In this document: positions 28,451 through 37,319 of the stretch, piece after piece | Layout: each line of letters starts with the position of its first letter | How positions within the stretch are numbered: the stretch's first letter is position 1 | NCBI RefSeq assembly: GCF_029212575.1 | Contig: NZ_JARGPK010000055.1 | Span: 124,001 to 188,000, forward strand | DNA length: 64,000 bases | Source of the DNA: Antarcticimicrobium sp. | Lineage (GTDB): Bacteria > Pseudomonadota > Alphaproteobacteria > Rhodobacterales > Rhodobacteraceae | Direction: 5' to 3' | Position numbers and translations under genes: made by a program | Notes under the pieces: generated by a model | What the model was told of the DNA's origin: nothing | Seen by the model: only the letters and a program-made list of their open reading frames with translations | Databases searched by the model: none

Positions 28451-31174
28451 TCAACTGGCGGGGGCCGTTGCGGCGGCCTTGGCCGCGCCGCCGCGTTCCA
28501 GGTCGTAGAGCAGGCTGCCGCGCCGGGTGTAATAGACCCAGGTGATCGCCAGGCAGATCGCGTAGAAGACCAGGAAGCCCCAGAGCGCGCCCACCGGCGA
28601 GCCGGTCATCGCGATCGACGTGCCGTAGGCCTTGGGGATGAAGAAGGCGCCGTAAGCCGCGATCGCGCTGGTGAAGGCGATGATCGCCGCGCTCTCGCGG
28701 TCGGCCTGCTTGCGGCTGGCCGCCGCATCCAGGTTGGGCAGCAGGCGTGGCACCTCGCGGCCCATGATCGCCGGGATCATCTGGAAGGTCGAGGCATTGC
28801 CGACCCCGGTCAGCAGGAACAGCGCCATGAAGGCCGCGAAGAACCCCGCAAAGCTGCCCGCCCCGAGGGCGGCGATCACCCCGAACACCGCCACGATCAT
28901 CGCCGCAAAGGTCCAGAACGTGACCCGGCCGCCGCCGAAGCGGTCGCTGATCCAACCGGTGCCGGCGCGGCTGAGCGCGCCCACCAGCGGGCCGAGGAAC
29001 ACGTATTGCATCGCGTTCACCTCCGGGAAGGACAGCCGCGTCAGCAGCGGGAAGCCCGCCGAATAGCCGATGAAGCTGCCAAAGGTGCCGGTGTAGAGGA
29101 TGCACATCAGCCAGTTGTGCTTGCGGCTGAAGATGATCGCCTGTTCGCGGAAGCTTGCCCGCGCATCGGCGATGTCATCCATGCCGATCCAGGCCGCGGC
29201 GGTGGCGGCAATGATGAAGGGCACCCAGACAAAGCCGGCGTTCTGCATCCACAGTTGCCCGCCATCCGACAGCGTCTGCGGTGCGCCACCTAGGGCGCCG
29301 AACACGCCCGCCGTGATGACGAGGGGCACCAGGAACTGCATCACCGAAACCCCGAGGTTGCCCAGCCCCGCGTTCATTGCCAGCGCGTTGCCCTTTTCCG
29401 CCTTCGGGAAGAAAAAGGCGATGTTGGCCATCGACGAGGCGAAGTTGCCGCCGCCAAAGCCGCAAAGCAGCGCCAGCGTCAGGAAGATCAGATAGGGCGT
29501 GCCGGCGTCCTGCACCGCATAGCCGATCCCCACGGCGGGCAGCAGCAGCGAGGCGGTCGACAGCGTCGTCCAGAGCCGGCCACCGAAGATCGGCACCATG
29601 AAGCTGTAGAATATGCGCAAGGTGGCGCCGGAAAGCCCGGGCAGTGCGGCCAGCCAGAACAGCTGGCTGGTCGAGAAGTCGAACCCGATCGCGGGCAGTC
29701 GCGCGACCACCATCGACCAGACCATCCAGACCGAGAACGCCAGCAGCAGCGCCGGGATCGAGATCCACAGGTTGCGGCGCGCGATGCGGCGGCCCTTCTC
29801 CTGCCAGAAATCAGATTCCTCCGGGCGCCAGTCCTCCAGCACCCGGGGCATCACGGTGCGCTCAGGGTCGTGGATCTCCTGCATCTCGGGCAGCGCCGGC
29901 AGGGTGTCCAGCGCCTCGCCATGAGTCTTGCGCTCCATTGCCCGGACCGACATATGCATCCACAGCAGGGCGACACCGACCAGCGCGAACAGCAGCGCAA
30001 AGCACGAGGTGTAGACACCACTTATGTCCAGCAGCGTACCGAACAGGATCGGCAGGACAAAACCGCCGAGGCCACCGATCATACCGACAAGGCCACCGAC
30101 CGCGCCGACATGGTTCGGGTAATAGACCGGGATGTGCTTGAACACCGCCGCCTTGCCCAGGCTCATGAAGAAGCCGAGCACGAAAAGAACCGCCACGAAG
30201 GGCCAGACGTCCATTTGCGTCGAGAAGGCGATCGGGCCGTCCTTGCCCTGGATCACGTAATCGGTCGGCGGATAGGACAGCATGAACAGCAGGACCATGG
30301 AAAACCCGAAGGTCCAGTACATGACCGAGCGCGCGCCGAACTTGTCGGACAGGTGGCCGCCGTAGGCGCGGAACAGGCTGGCCGAGAGGCTGAACGAGGC
30401 TGCGGCCATCCCGGCGGTTTTCACGTCAAGGCCGTAGACCTCGATCAGGTAGTGCGGCATCCACAGCGCCAGCGCCACGAAGGCGCCAAACACCAGGAAG
30501 TAATACAGCGAGAAGCGCCAGACCTGGAGGTTCTTGAGCGGCGCGAACTGTTCGGCCATCGAGGGCGCCCGCACGCCCGTCTTGCGCCGCTCGACCATTT
30601 CCGGATCGTCCTTGGCGAACAGGAAGAACAGCACGCCGATGACGGCCAGCGCCGCGGCCCAGGCATAGGCGACGCCGTGCCAGCCATAGGCCACCATGAC
30701 GAAGGGGGCGACGAATTTCGTTACCGCCGCGCCGACGTTGCCGGCCCCGAAAATGCCCAGCGCGGTGCCCTGGCGGCCCGCGTCGTACCAGCGCGACACA
30801 TAGGCCACGCCGATGATGAACGATCCGCCGGCAAGCCCGATGCCAAGAGCGGCGATCAGGTACATCACGTAACTGTCGGCCAGCGTCAGCGCCCAGGTGG
30901 CCATTGCGGTCAGGATCATCTGCGCCGGAAACACCAGCCGGCCACCGTATTTCTCGGTCCAGACGCCGAGAAACAGGCGGGTGATCGACCCGGTCAGGAT
31001 GGGGGTCGCGACCAGAATGCCGAACTGCGCCTCGCTCAGGCCCAACTCGTCCTTGATCGCGACACCGATAATGGAAAAGATCGTCCAGACCGCGAAACAC
31101 GCGGTAAAGGCGAAGGTACTGAGGCCGAGGGCACGGTTCTGGTCCGCGCGAGCTACGCCATCGAGCGTTGTCAT
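28451..31174 (-). CDS. narK: Fused nitrate/nitrite transporter (NarK1-NarK2 type, two MFS modules)
   Basis: Start at MTTLDGVARADQN; two successive MFS units in one ~907 aa ORF (GGSFIIGVAYVSRWY...; GGGNFASSMANIAFFFPKAEKGNALAMNAGLGNLG). Confidence 0.93.
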   Translation of the reverse strand: MTTLDGVARADQNRALGLSTFAFTACFAVWTIFSIIGVAIKDELGLSEAQFGILVATPILTGSITRLFLGVWTEKYGGRLVFPAQMILTAMATWALTLADSYVMYLIAALGIGLAGGSFIIGVAYVSRWYDAGRQGTALGIFGAGNVGAAVTKFVAPFVMVAYGWHGVAYAWAAALAVIGVLFFLFAKDDPEMVERRKTGVRAPSMAEQFAPLKNLQVWRFSLYYFLVFGAFVALALWMPHYLIEVYGLDVKTAGMAAASFSLSASLFRAYGGHLSDKFGARSVMYWTFGFSMVLLFMLSYPPTDYVIQGKDGPIAFSTQMDVWPFVAVLFVLGFFMSLGKAAVFKHIPVYYPNHVGAVGGLVGMIGGLGGFVLPILFGTLLDISGVYTSCFALLFALVGVALLWMHMSVRAMERKTHGEALDTLPALPEMQEIHDPERTVMPRVLEDWRPEESDFWQEKGRRIARRNLWISIPALLLAFSVWMVWSMVVARLPAIGFDFSTSQLFWLAALPGLSGATLRIFYSFMVPIFGGRLWTTLSTASLLLPAVGIGYAVQDAGTPYLIFLTLALLCGFGGGNFASSMANIAFFFPKAEKGNALAMNAGLGNLGVSVMQFLVPLVITAGVFGALGGAPQTLSDGGQLWMQNAGFVWVPFIIAATAAAWIGMDDIADARASFREQAIIFSRKHNWLMCILYTGTFGSFIGYSAGFPLLTRLSFPEVNAMQYVFLGPLVGALSRAGTGWISDRFGGGRVTFWTFAAMIVAVFGVIAALGAGSFAGFFAAFMALFLLTGVGNASTFQMIPAIMGREVPRLLPNLDAAASRKQADRESAAIIAFTSAIAAYGAFFIPKAYGTSIAMTGSPVGALWGFLVFYAICLAITWVYYTRRGSLLYDLERGGAAKAAATAPAS

Positions 31175-31252
31175 GGGTGTCCCTCCAAATACTGGGCACG
31201 CTGCAAGCAGCGCGATTTGGAGACAGACAAGTGGAGTTTCGTCATCGTTCGG

Positions 31253-31266
31253 TTGATCCAGATCAA
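31253..31266. promoter_or_regulatory. FNR/Crp-type box upstream of narK
   Basis: TTGAT-CCAG-ATCAA, exact match to TTGAT-N4-ATCAA. Confidence 0.8.
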
Positions 31267-31367
31267 GAAGGGCGCCGGGCCGGGTCGAAATAAACCCAAG
31301 GTCGAATTGCTTGGGGAGGGGCGGAAAAATATGTGGACCGGGCGGGCGAACTTCTTCCATCCGTTGC

Positions 31368-31381
31368 TTGACAATTATCAA
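31368..31381. promoter_or_regulatory. FNR/NarR-type box in the narR-narK intergenic region
   Basis: TTGAC-AATT-ATCAA, one mismatch to TTGAT-N4-ATCAA. Confidence 0.72.
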
Positions 31382-31424
31382 TTGACGCCCGTAGCAAGGC
31401 GGTACGGTTTCAGCAGGAGGCGAT

Positions 31425-32123
31425 GTGCGACCTGAAGATATCCCGGAGATTCGGGCCCTCGACCTGTTTCGAGATATGTCGGAGGAAAACTTCGGCGATC
31501 TGGTCCGGGGGGGCTACGTCCAGACGTTTCCGCCCCAGGTCCAGCTTACAACCGAGGGAGATCACTCCGATTTCCTGCACATCGTGCTGACCGGCAGCGT
31601 CGAGATGTTCGCCACATGGAATGGCAGGGAAACCTCGATGGCGACGGTCCGTCCGATTTCGACCTTCATCCTCGCCGCCACGATCAAGGACGCGCCCTAT
31701 CTGATGTCGGCCCGTACGTCCGAGAAATCCCGCATCATCTTGCTGCCGTCGATGGATGTGCGTGCCGTCTTCGAGAATGACAACGGGTTCGCCCGCGCCG
31801 TGGTTTCCGAACTTGCCCAATGCTACCGCGCGGTGGTCAAGACGTCGAAGGATCTCAAGCTGCGGTCCTCGATCGAGCGTCTTGCCAATTATCTTCTGCG
31901 CAGCCGCCGCCGTGCCGGCGACGCCCCGGAGTTCGAGCTTCTGCTCGAGAAGCGCCGCCTGGCGTCGTTTCTGGGGATGACGCCGGAAAACCTGTCGCGC
32001 GCGTTCAAGGCGCTGCGCCCCTACGGTGTCGAAGTCGAGGGCGCGACCGTGCGCATCACCGACCTCGACAGCCTTGAACGCCTGGCAAAACCCAGCCCGC
32101 TGATCGACGATTTCTCGACCTGA
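31425..32123 (+). CDS. narR: Crp/Fnr family regulator, NarR-like (no N-terminal Cys cluster)
   Basis: cNMP-type sensor plus C-terminal HTH (RRLASFLGMTPENLSRAFKALR); divergent from narK; no FNR-type N-terminal cysteines. Confidence 0.78.
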   Translation: MRPEDIPEIRALDLFRDMSEENFGDLVRGGYVQTFPPQVQLTTEGDHSDFLHIVLTGSVEMFATWNGRETSMATVRPISTFILAATIKDAPYLMSARTSEKSRIILLPSMDVRAVFENDNGFARAVVSELAQCYRAVVKTSKDLKLRSSIERLANYLLRSRRRAGDAPEFELLLEKRRLASFLGMTPENLSRAFKALRPYGVEVEGATVRITDLDSLERLAKPSPLIDDFST

Positions 32124-32241
32124 GTGACCCTGGCCCCATCCGGCAGGGACGGGGCCCGGACACGCGACTTTCGCGCGTCGGCCCTGTTCAGCTTTCCGTC
32201 CTTTGGCGCGGTCGAATTGACCGGTGGTGTTGCGACGCCCT

Positions 32242-32940
32242 TCAGTCGGCTTCGGTGCGTTTGACACCGAATACGGCAAGGTAGAGCGCCGGGACGAAGA
32301 GCAGCGTAATGAGCGTTCCGGCAACGATCCCGCCCATCATCGCATAGGCCATCGGCCCCCAGAAGATCTGGCGCGAGATCGGGATCAGGGCAAAACTCGC
32401 TGCTGCCGCGGTCAGAAGGATCGGCCGGGCGCGGCTGTCGCTGGCCTGGTAGACCGCCTGCCACGGGTTCATGCCTGCGGCGCGCAGAACCTCGATCTCG
32501 CTCACCAGGTTTATCGAGTTGCGGATCAGGATCCCGGCCAGCGCCAGCACGCCGAGGATCGCCACGAAGCCGAGCGGCGCGCCGGAGGGCACCAGCGCCG
32601 CGACCACGCCGATCAGCCCGAGGGGGGCGGCGCAAAGCACGACAAAGGTCAGCCGGAACCCCTGCATCTGGATCATGATCAGGGTCAGCATCACCAAAAG
32701 CATGATCGGCACGACCGCCGCGATTGGACCCTGACTCGCCGGCTTTCCTCGACCGAGCCGCCCAGCTCGACGGAATATCCCGGCGGCAACGTCGCCGCAA
32801 TGCCCCCGATGCCGTCCGCCAGATCCGCGGCAACGGTGGCGGCCTGATCGTCGGTGACAACCGCCGCCTTCACGGTGATGCGGGGCACCCGGTCGCGCTG
32901 GTGAACCTCGAGCTGTTCGGCGGCGAACTCAAAGGTCGAG
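32242..32940 (-). pseudogene. RND efflux permease remnant (C-terminal part only, frameshifted)
   Basis: Minus strand RDRVPRITVKAAVV...LPPGYSVELGGSVEES in one frame, then ASQGPIAAVVPIMLLVMLTLIMIQMQGFRLTFVV...ILIRNSINLVSEIE in another; N-terminal half absent. Confidence 0.8.
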
Positions 32941-33228
32941 GGCCGCCTCCGCCGCCCGCAGCGCCTGTTGCTGCTGTACCGCGTCGAGCCGCGCCAGCAC
33001 CGCGCCGGCCTCAACCTGGTCGCCCGCCTCGACGGGAACCTCGGCCAGGCGCCCTCCGGCCGGAAACGACAGCTCCACCGGATCGCGGGCCACAATTTCC
33101 CCGGTCAGGGAAAACGCCCGGGTTTCCGCCTTTTCCTCGACGGTGACGATCTCGACCGCGAGAGGCGGCGCGGCGAGCGCGGGCAATGAAATGCAGCATA
33201 GCGCGAGGATCAGGGACAGCCGGGTCAT
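32929..33228 (-). pseudogene. RND periplasmic adaptor (membrane fusion protein) remnant, N-terminal ~100 aa only
   Basis: MTRLSLILALCCISLPALA...GEIVARDPVELSFPAGGRLAEVPVEAGDQVEAGAVLARLD, then stop at the junction with RND permease sequence. Confidence 0.78.
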
Positions 33229-33710
33229 TCAAAGGCTCCTTGCGGCGGCGGCCAGGGCATCGATCATCCCCTCGATCCGGTTGGCGAGGGTCCGGGCGTC
33301 GTCAGCGGTCGCCGGCCAGACGTTGAAGAGGGAAAAGAACTGAAGTCCGTCGATGGCGCACCAGATCGCCAGCGCCCCGGCCCGGTCGGCGGTCTCGGCC
33401 TCGATCCTTTGCCAGTGGGCTGAAAAGACCGTGCGCAGCCTGGCATTGGCAGAGAGGCTTTCCGCATGGGCGGCGATCAGCGCGATGCGCACGCTGTCAG
33501 GCCCCTTCAGCCGCGTCCGCAACGTCGCGCTGATGGCCCGCAGGGTCGGGTTCGCCAGATCGCGGAACCGGGCGCGAAGGTCCTCGATTTCCCGCCCGAC
33601 CGTTTCGACGAACCGCTGGAGCATGCCATCCAGCAGCGCATGCTTGCTGGAAAAGTGGTAAAGAACGCCGCCCTTGCAGACCCCCGCCTCGCGCGCCTCG
33701 TTCAGGCGTC
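33229..33710 (-). pseudogene. TetR-family regulator remnant lacking the start of its HTH
   Basis: LNEAREAGVCKGGVLYHFSSKHALLDGMLQRFVE is the second part of a TetR HTH; upstream sequence is the flavin reductase 3' end. Confidence 0.72.
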
Positions 33711-34346
33711 CCGGTCCAGTCCCGGCTCCGGCGGCGTATAGACCGGGCGGTCCATCTGGAACATCTCGCCGCCCGCCTTGTACCAGCCGCTGCCGTGCAT
33801 CCGCGCGATCAGGTCCAGCGCCGGCGTGTCCACATGGCCGCGCCCGGCATCCAGCAGGAATCGGTCGGCAATATGGATCGCCGCGACCCGGCCAATGGCG
33901 ATCATCTGTTTCGGCCCGGTCATCACCGCCGCATGCAGCCTGCATTCGAACGACACCGGCGCCTCCGCCAACCGCGGCGGCGCGACCTTGACGCAGGGGG
34001 CCACCGCCAGCCCGGCCAGTTCGACCTCGCTGACATCGCGCGGCGCATTGATCGCGGTCACGTTCATCGCCTCGGCCATCTGCCGCGCCACGAGGTTGAT
34101 CACGAATTCCCCGGTGGCGGTGATGTTCTCGGCTGTGTCCTTCAGCCCCTTGTCCGGGTCGCGCAACAGCCCCAGCGCCACAGTGGGCGGCTCATGCCCC
34201 ATAACGTTGAAGAAACTGTACGGTGCTGCGTTGATCCCGCCCGTCTCCGAACGGGTGGTGACCCAGGCGATGGGCCGCGGCGTCACCGTCGCGGTCATCA
34301 GCTTATAGACGAATTGCTCGGGATGCGCGGCGCAGTCGTAGAACAT
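33702..34346 (-). CDS. Flavin reductase family protein (FMN-binding)
   Basis: Start MFYDCAAHPEQF; TATVTPRPIAWVTTRSETGGINAAPYSFFNVMGHEPPTVALGL. Confidence 0.85.
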   Translation of the reverse strand: MFYDCAAHPEQFVYKLMTATVTPRPIAWVTTRSETGGINAAPYSFFNVMGHEPPTVALGLLRDPDKGLKDTAENITATGEFVINLVARQMAEAMNVTAINAPRDVSEVELAGLAVAPCVKVAPPRLAEAPVSFECRLHAAVMTGPKQMIAIGRVAAIHIADRFLLDAGRGHVDTPALDLIARMHGSGWYKAGGEMFQMDRPVYTPPEPGLDRDA

Positions 34347-34356
34347 CGCGCGCCGC

Positions 34357-35298
34357 TCAGCCGCGCGTGCCGCCGGTCTCCGCCGGTCCGGCGGCGACGA
34401 CGGGATTGCGCAACTGGCCGATCCCCTCGACGCCCGCCTCGATGATATCCCCGGGCCAGAGCCACTCCTGCGGGTCGCGCCCGGCACCCACGCCCTCGGG
34501 CGTGCCGGTGGCGATGATGTCGCCCGGCTCCAGCGTCATTCCCTTGCTCAGGTCCGCGATCAGCGCCGGGATCTTGAAATACATGTGGCGGGTGTTCGAA
34601 CGTTGCTTTTCCACCCCGTTCACGGTCAGCCACAGGTCCAGCCCGTGCGGGTCCTCCACCTCGTCCGCCGTCACGATGCAGGGGCCGAAGGGGGCATAGC
34701 TGTCCATTCCCTTGGAATAGATCCACTGCCCGGCGCGGCGGTTGTCACGGGCCGAGATATCGATGATCACCGAGTAGCCCCAGACATGATCCATCGCCTC
34801 TGCCTCGCTCACCCTGGTCGCACGGCTGCCGAGGATCACCGCCAGTTCCACCTCCCAGTCGAGCTGCCGGGTCAGGGTGATATCATGCTGCACCGGCGCG
34901 CCGGGGCCGGTGACGGCGGTCGGCGGCTTGGAAAAGATCACCGGCTCCTTCGGCATCTCGTTGGCGGTATCCAGCGAACGGCTCGATTCCTGCACGTGCT
35001 CGGCATAGTTCAGCCCGATGCCGAAGATGTTCTTGCGCGGGCGCGGGATAGGCGCCAGCAGGGTCACATTGGCCAGCGGCCGCGCCGTGCCCATCGGCCA
35101 GAGGTTGCTCTGCTCATAAAGCACGGCCTGCAGGGCATCGAGGCCGGGCCGGCCAAGGTCGATCAGATCCAGCATGGTGCCGGGCAGGGGCTGGCCGATC
35201 GCCGCCCCCAGCGCGGCGACATCAACCACGATGTCATCCAGAACCACACCCAGCCGGCCCGCGTCATCGGGCGCGGCGCGAAAAGTCACCAGTTTCAT
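34357..35298 (-). CDS. Fumarylacetoacetate hydrolase family protein (likely fumarylpyruvate hydrolase)
   Basis: IFGIGLNYAEHVQES, DWEVELAVILGSRATRVSE, GDIIATGTPEGVGAGRDPQEWLWPGD; start at MKLVTF. Confidence 0.9.
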   Translation of the reverse strand: MKLVTFRAAPDDAGRLGVVLDDIVVDVAALGAAIGQPLPGTMLDLIDLGRPGLDALQAVLYEQSNLWPMGTARPLANVTLLAPIPRPRKNIFGIGLNYAEHVQESSRSLDTANEMPKEPVIFSKPPTAVTGPGAPVQHDITLTRQLDWEVELAVILGSRATRVSEAEAMDHVWGYSVIIDISARDNRRAGQWIYSKGMDSYAPFGPCIVTADEVEDPHGLDLWLTVNGVEKQRSNTRHMYFKIPALIADLSKGMTLEPGDIIATGTPEGVGAGRDPQEWLWPGDIIEAGVEGIGQLRNPVVAAGPAETGGTRG

Positions 35299-35308
35299 AT
35301 AGATCTCC

Positions 35309-36430
35309 TCAGGCGGCCACGGGCTGATGCCCGTCGTTTTCAGCCAATGCTTCTTCACGGTACAGTCCCAGCGCCCGCATCACCGGCAGGTCGTTCAGGC
35401 AGAACAGGCAGGCCTCTTCGCTGCTAGAATCGTTGGCATGTTCATGCCAGGCCCAGCTCGGCACGCAGAAGATGTCGCGCTCGGACCAGTCGAACCTCTG
35501 CCCGTTGATCACCGAATGCCCGGACCCCTTGCAGACCTGGTACAGGTAGCTGCCGGTATGGCGGTGGGCCCTGGTCCTCTCTCCGGGGCGCAGCATCTGC
35601 ATGCTGGCGCCCAGCGTCTGCATCACCGGCCCGTTGGTCACCGGGTTCACGTATTCCATCAGGATGCCGTCATGGGGCGAGCCGTCGCTCACCCCGGCGA
35701 GGTTGAACAGCGCCTCATGCGTGCGCTCCCATTCGTACTTGAACAGCGGGCTGTAGCCCTTTTCCCATTTGCCGCCACCCGGCGTCAGGCCAGGGTTGCC
35801 CCAGGTGCGCGTCATGTCGTTCACCGGGTAGGTGACGGCCTGTTGCAGGTCCGGGTGCACCTCGTAGAAATTGGCCTCCATCGCGTTGACAAAGGGAATG
35901 TCGAGCCCGTCCTGCCAGATGCATTCGCTGCCCTCCTCGGCGACCGCGTGCTCGTGCCAGGTGCCGTTCGGGGTCAGCACGAAATCATTGGCGCCCAGCG
36001 TCATCTTGTGCCCGTCCACCACCGTATAGGCGCCGGTGCCCTCCATGATGAAGCGGATCGCGCTGGCCGAATGGCGATGCGCCGAGGCCCGCTCGCCCGG
36101 GCGCATCACCTGCAATCCGGCATAGATCCAGCCGACGGCGGCGGCCACGTCCGAGCGCCCCGGGTTGTCGAGATAGATCACCCGCCGGCCCGCCTTTTCC
36201 GGCGTCACCAGGTCGAGCGAGCGCAGGACATCCGCCCGCAGGTCGGCATAGCGCCACAGCATCGGCACCGAGGCCGAGACCGGCTCCCACGGTTCGATCT
36301 TGTTCGCCACGGTCCAGAGCGCGCCGGCGCCCTTCTTTTTAAGGTCGCCGTAATAGGCAACCAGTTCGGGCGTGTCCTCGACATTGGCCCGGCCGGCCAC
36401 CTCCTCGCGGTACTGGTCATGTCTCGACAT
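35309..36430 (-). CDS. Gentisate 1,2-dioxygenase (bicupin)
   Basis: RPGERASAHRHSASAIRFIMEG, GHKMTLGANDFVLTPNGTWHEHA, second cupin RPGERTRAHRHTGSYLYQVCKGSG; start MSRHDQYR. Confidence 0.88.
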   Translation of the reverse strand: MSRHDQYREEVAGRANVEDTPELVAYYGDLKKKGAGALWTVANKIEPWEPVSASVPMLWRYADLRADVLRSLDLVTPEKAGRRVIYLDNPGRSDVAAAVGWIYAGLQVMRPGERASAHRHSASAIRFIMEGTGAYTVVDGHKMTLGANDFVLTPNGTWHEHAVAEEGSECIWQDGLDIPFVNAMEANFYEVHPDLQQAVTYPVNDMTRTWGNPGLTPGGGKWEKGYSPLFKYEWERTHEALFNLAGVSDGSPHDGILMEYVNPVTNGPVMQTLGASMQMLRPGERTRAHRHTGSYLYQVCKGSGHSVINGQRFDWSERDIFCVPSWAWHEHANDSSSEEACLFCLNDLPVMRALGLYREEALAENDGHQPVAA

Positions 36431-36573
36431 GGGGGACTCCCTCGTGTGGTCGCGGGAAGCCTGAGGGAGCCTAGTTTCGATGTAAAGCCATATTTTCGAA
36501 ATTCTGGACAAATGAGGATTTCGCCGCCAAACATGGTGTATCCGGGATCGCCCGGACCCCTGCCGGAGGCGCC

Positions 36574-37254
36574 ATGACCCTGTCCGATACCGTTTACGAA
36601 AGGCTGCGCGCCGACATTGTGCAGGGCCGGTTCCCGCCGTTGCAGCCGTTGCGATTGGAGCAATTGAAACAGCAATACGGGGTGGGGTTCTCGCCCCTGC
36701 GCGAGGCGCTGAACAGGTTGCAGGGCGAACGGCTGGTGGTTTCCGCCGCGCAGCGCGGGTTCCGCGTTCGCGCGCTCTCGGTCACCGAGATGTGGGACGC
36801 GGTGGAAAGCCGCATCCTGGTCGAGGGCGAGGCGCTGCGGCGCTCCGTCGAACAGGGCGGCGACGATTGGGAGGCCGGGCTGGTCGCCGGTTTCCACGCG
36901 CTGTCTCTGGTCGTGAAGCGCCTGGGCGCGGGGGCCGACGCACCCGCGCTGGAGGAACTGGAGCGGCGCCACCGGGAGTTTCACGCGGCGCTGATCTCTG
37001 CCTGCGGCTCTGCCTGGCTGCTGGATTTTGCCGGCACGCTGGGCACCGAGACCGAGCGCTACCGCACACTTGCGTTGCGGTCCGCCACCCTGCGGCGCGA
37101 CCGCGACCTGGAGGCCGAGCACAAGGCGCTGCTCGACGCCGCGCTGGAGCGCGACGCCGACCGGGCCGCCGATCTGCTGGAGGAACATTACCGCGAAACC
37201 GGACAGTTTCTGGAGCAGGTGCTCGGGCAGGGCGAGGCCGCAGCGCTTCGATAA
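36574..37254 (+). CDS. GntR family transcriptional regulator (FCD type)
   Basis: VYERLRADIVQGRFPPLQPLRLEQLKQQYGVGFSPLREALNRLQGERLV; divergent from gentisate genes. Confidence 0.9.
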   Translation: MTLSDTVYERLRADIVQGRFPPLQPLRLEQLKQQYGVGFSPLREALNRLQGERLVVSAAQRGFRVRALSVTEMWDAVESRILVEGEALRRSVEQGGDDWEAGLVAGFHALSLVVKRLGAGADAPALEELERRHREFHAALISACGSAWLLDFAGTLGTETERYRTLALRSATLRRDRDLEAEHKALLDAALERDADRAADLLEEHYRETGQFLEQVLGQGEAAALR

Positions 37255-37257
37255 CGA

Positions 37258-37284
37258 ACCCGCGGCCCGATCGGGGCCGCGGGT
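37258..37284. terminator. Strong hairpin between convergent genes
   Basis: ACCCGCGGCCC-GATCG-GGGCCGCGGGT, 11-bp perfect stem; no immediate T-tract. Confidence 0.5.
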
Positions 37285-37319
37285 GCTGTCAAAGCGACGG
37301 TAACGTCGGCGCCCCTTTT

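Noticed and set aside
25963-28545. 860 aa plus-strand ORF antisense to narG
   Set aside because: Shadow frame of a highly conserved narG; no domain.
28451-31174. Fused narK as a novel transporter architecture
   Set aside because: NarK1-NarK2 fusions are already known in Paracoccus-type denitrifiers; reported as a feature only.
32131-32160. GGCCCC...GGGGCC hairpin after narR as terminator
   Set aside because: Short stem with a long loop and no T-tract; not convincing.
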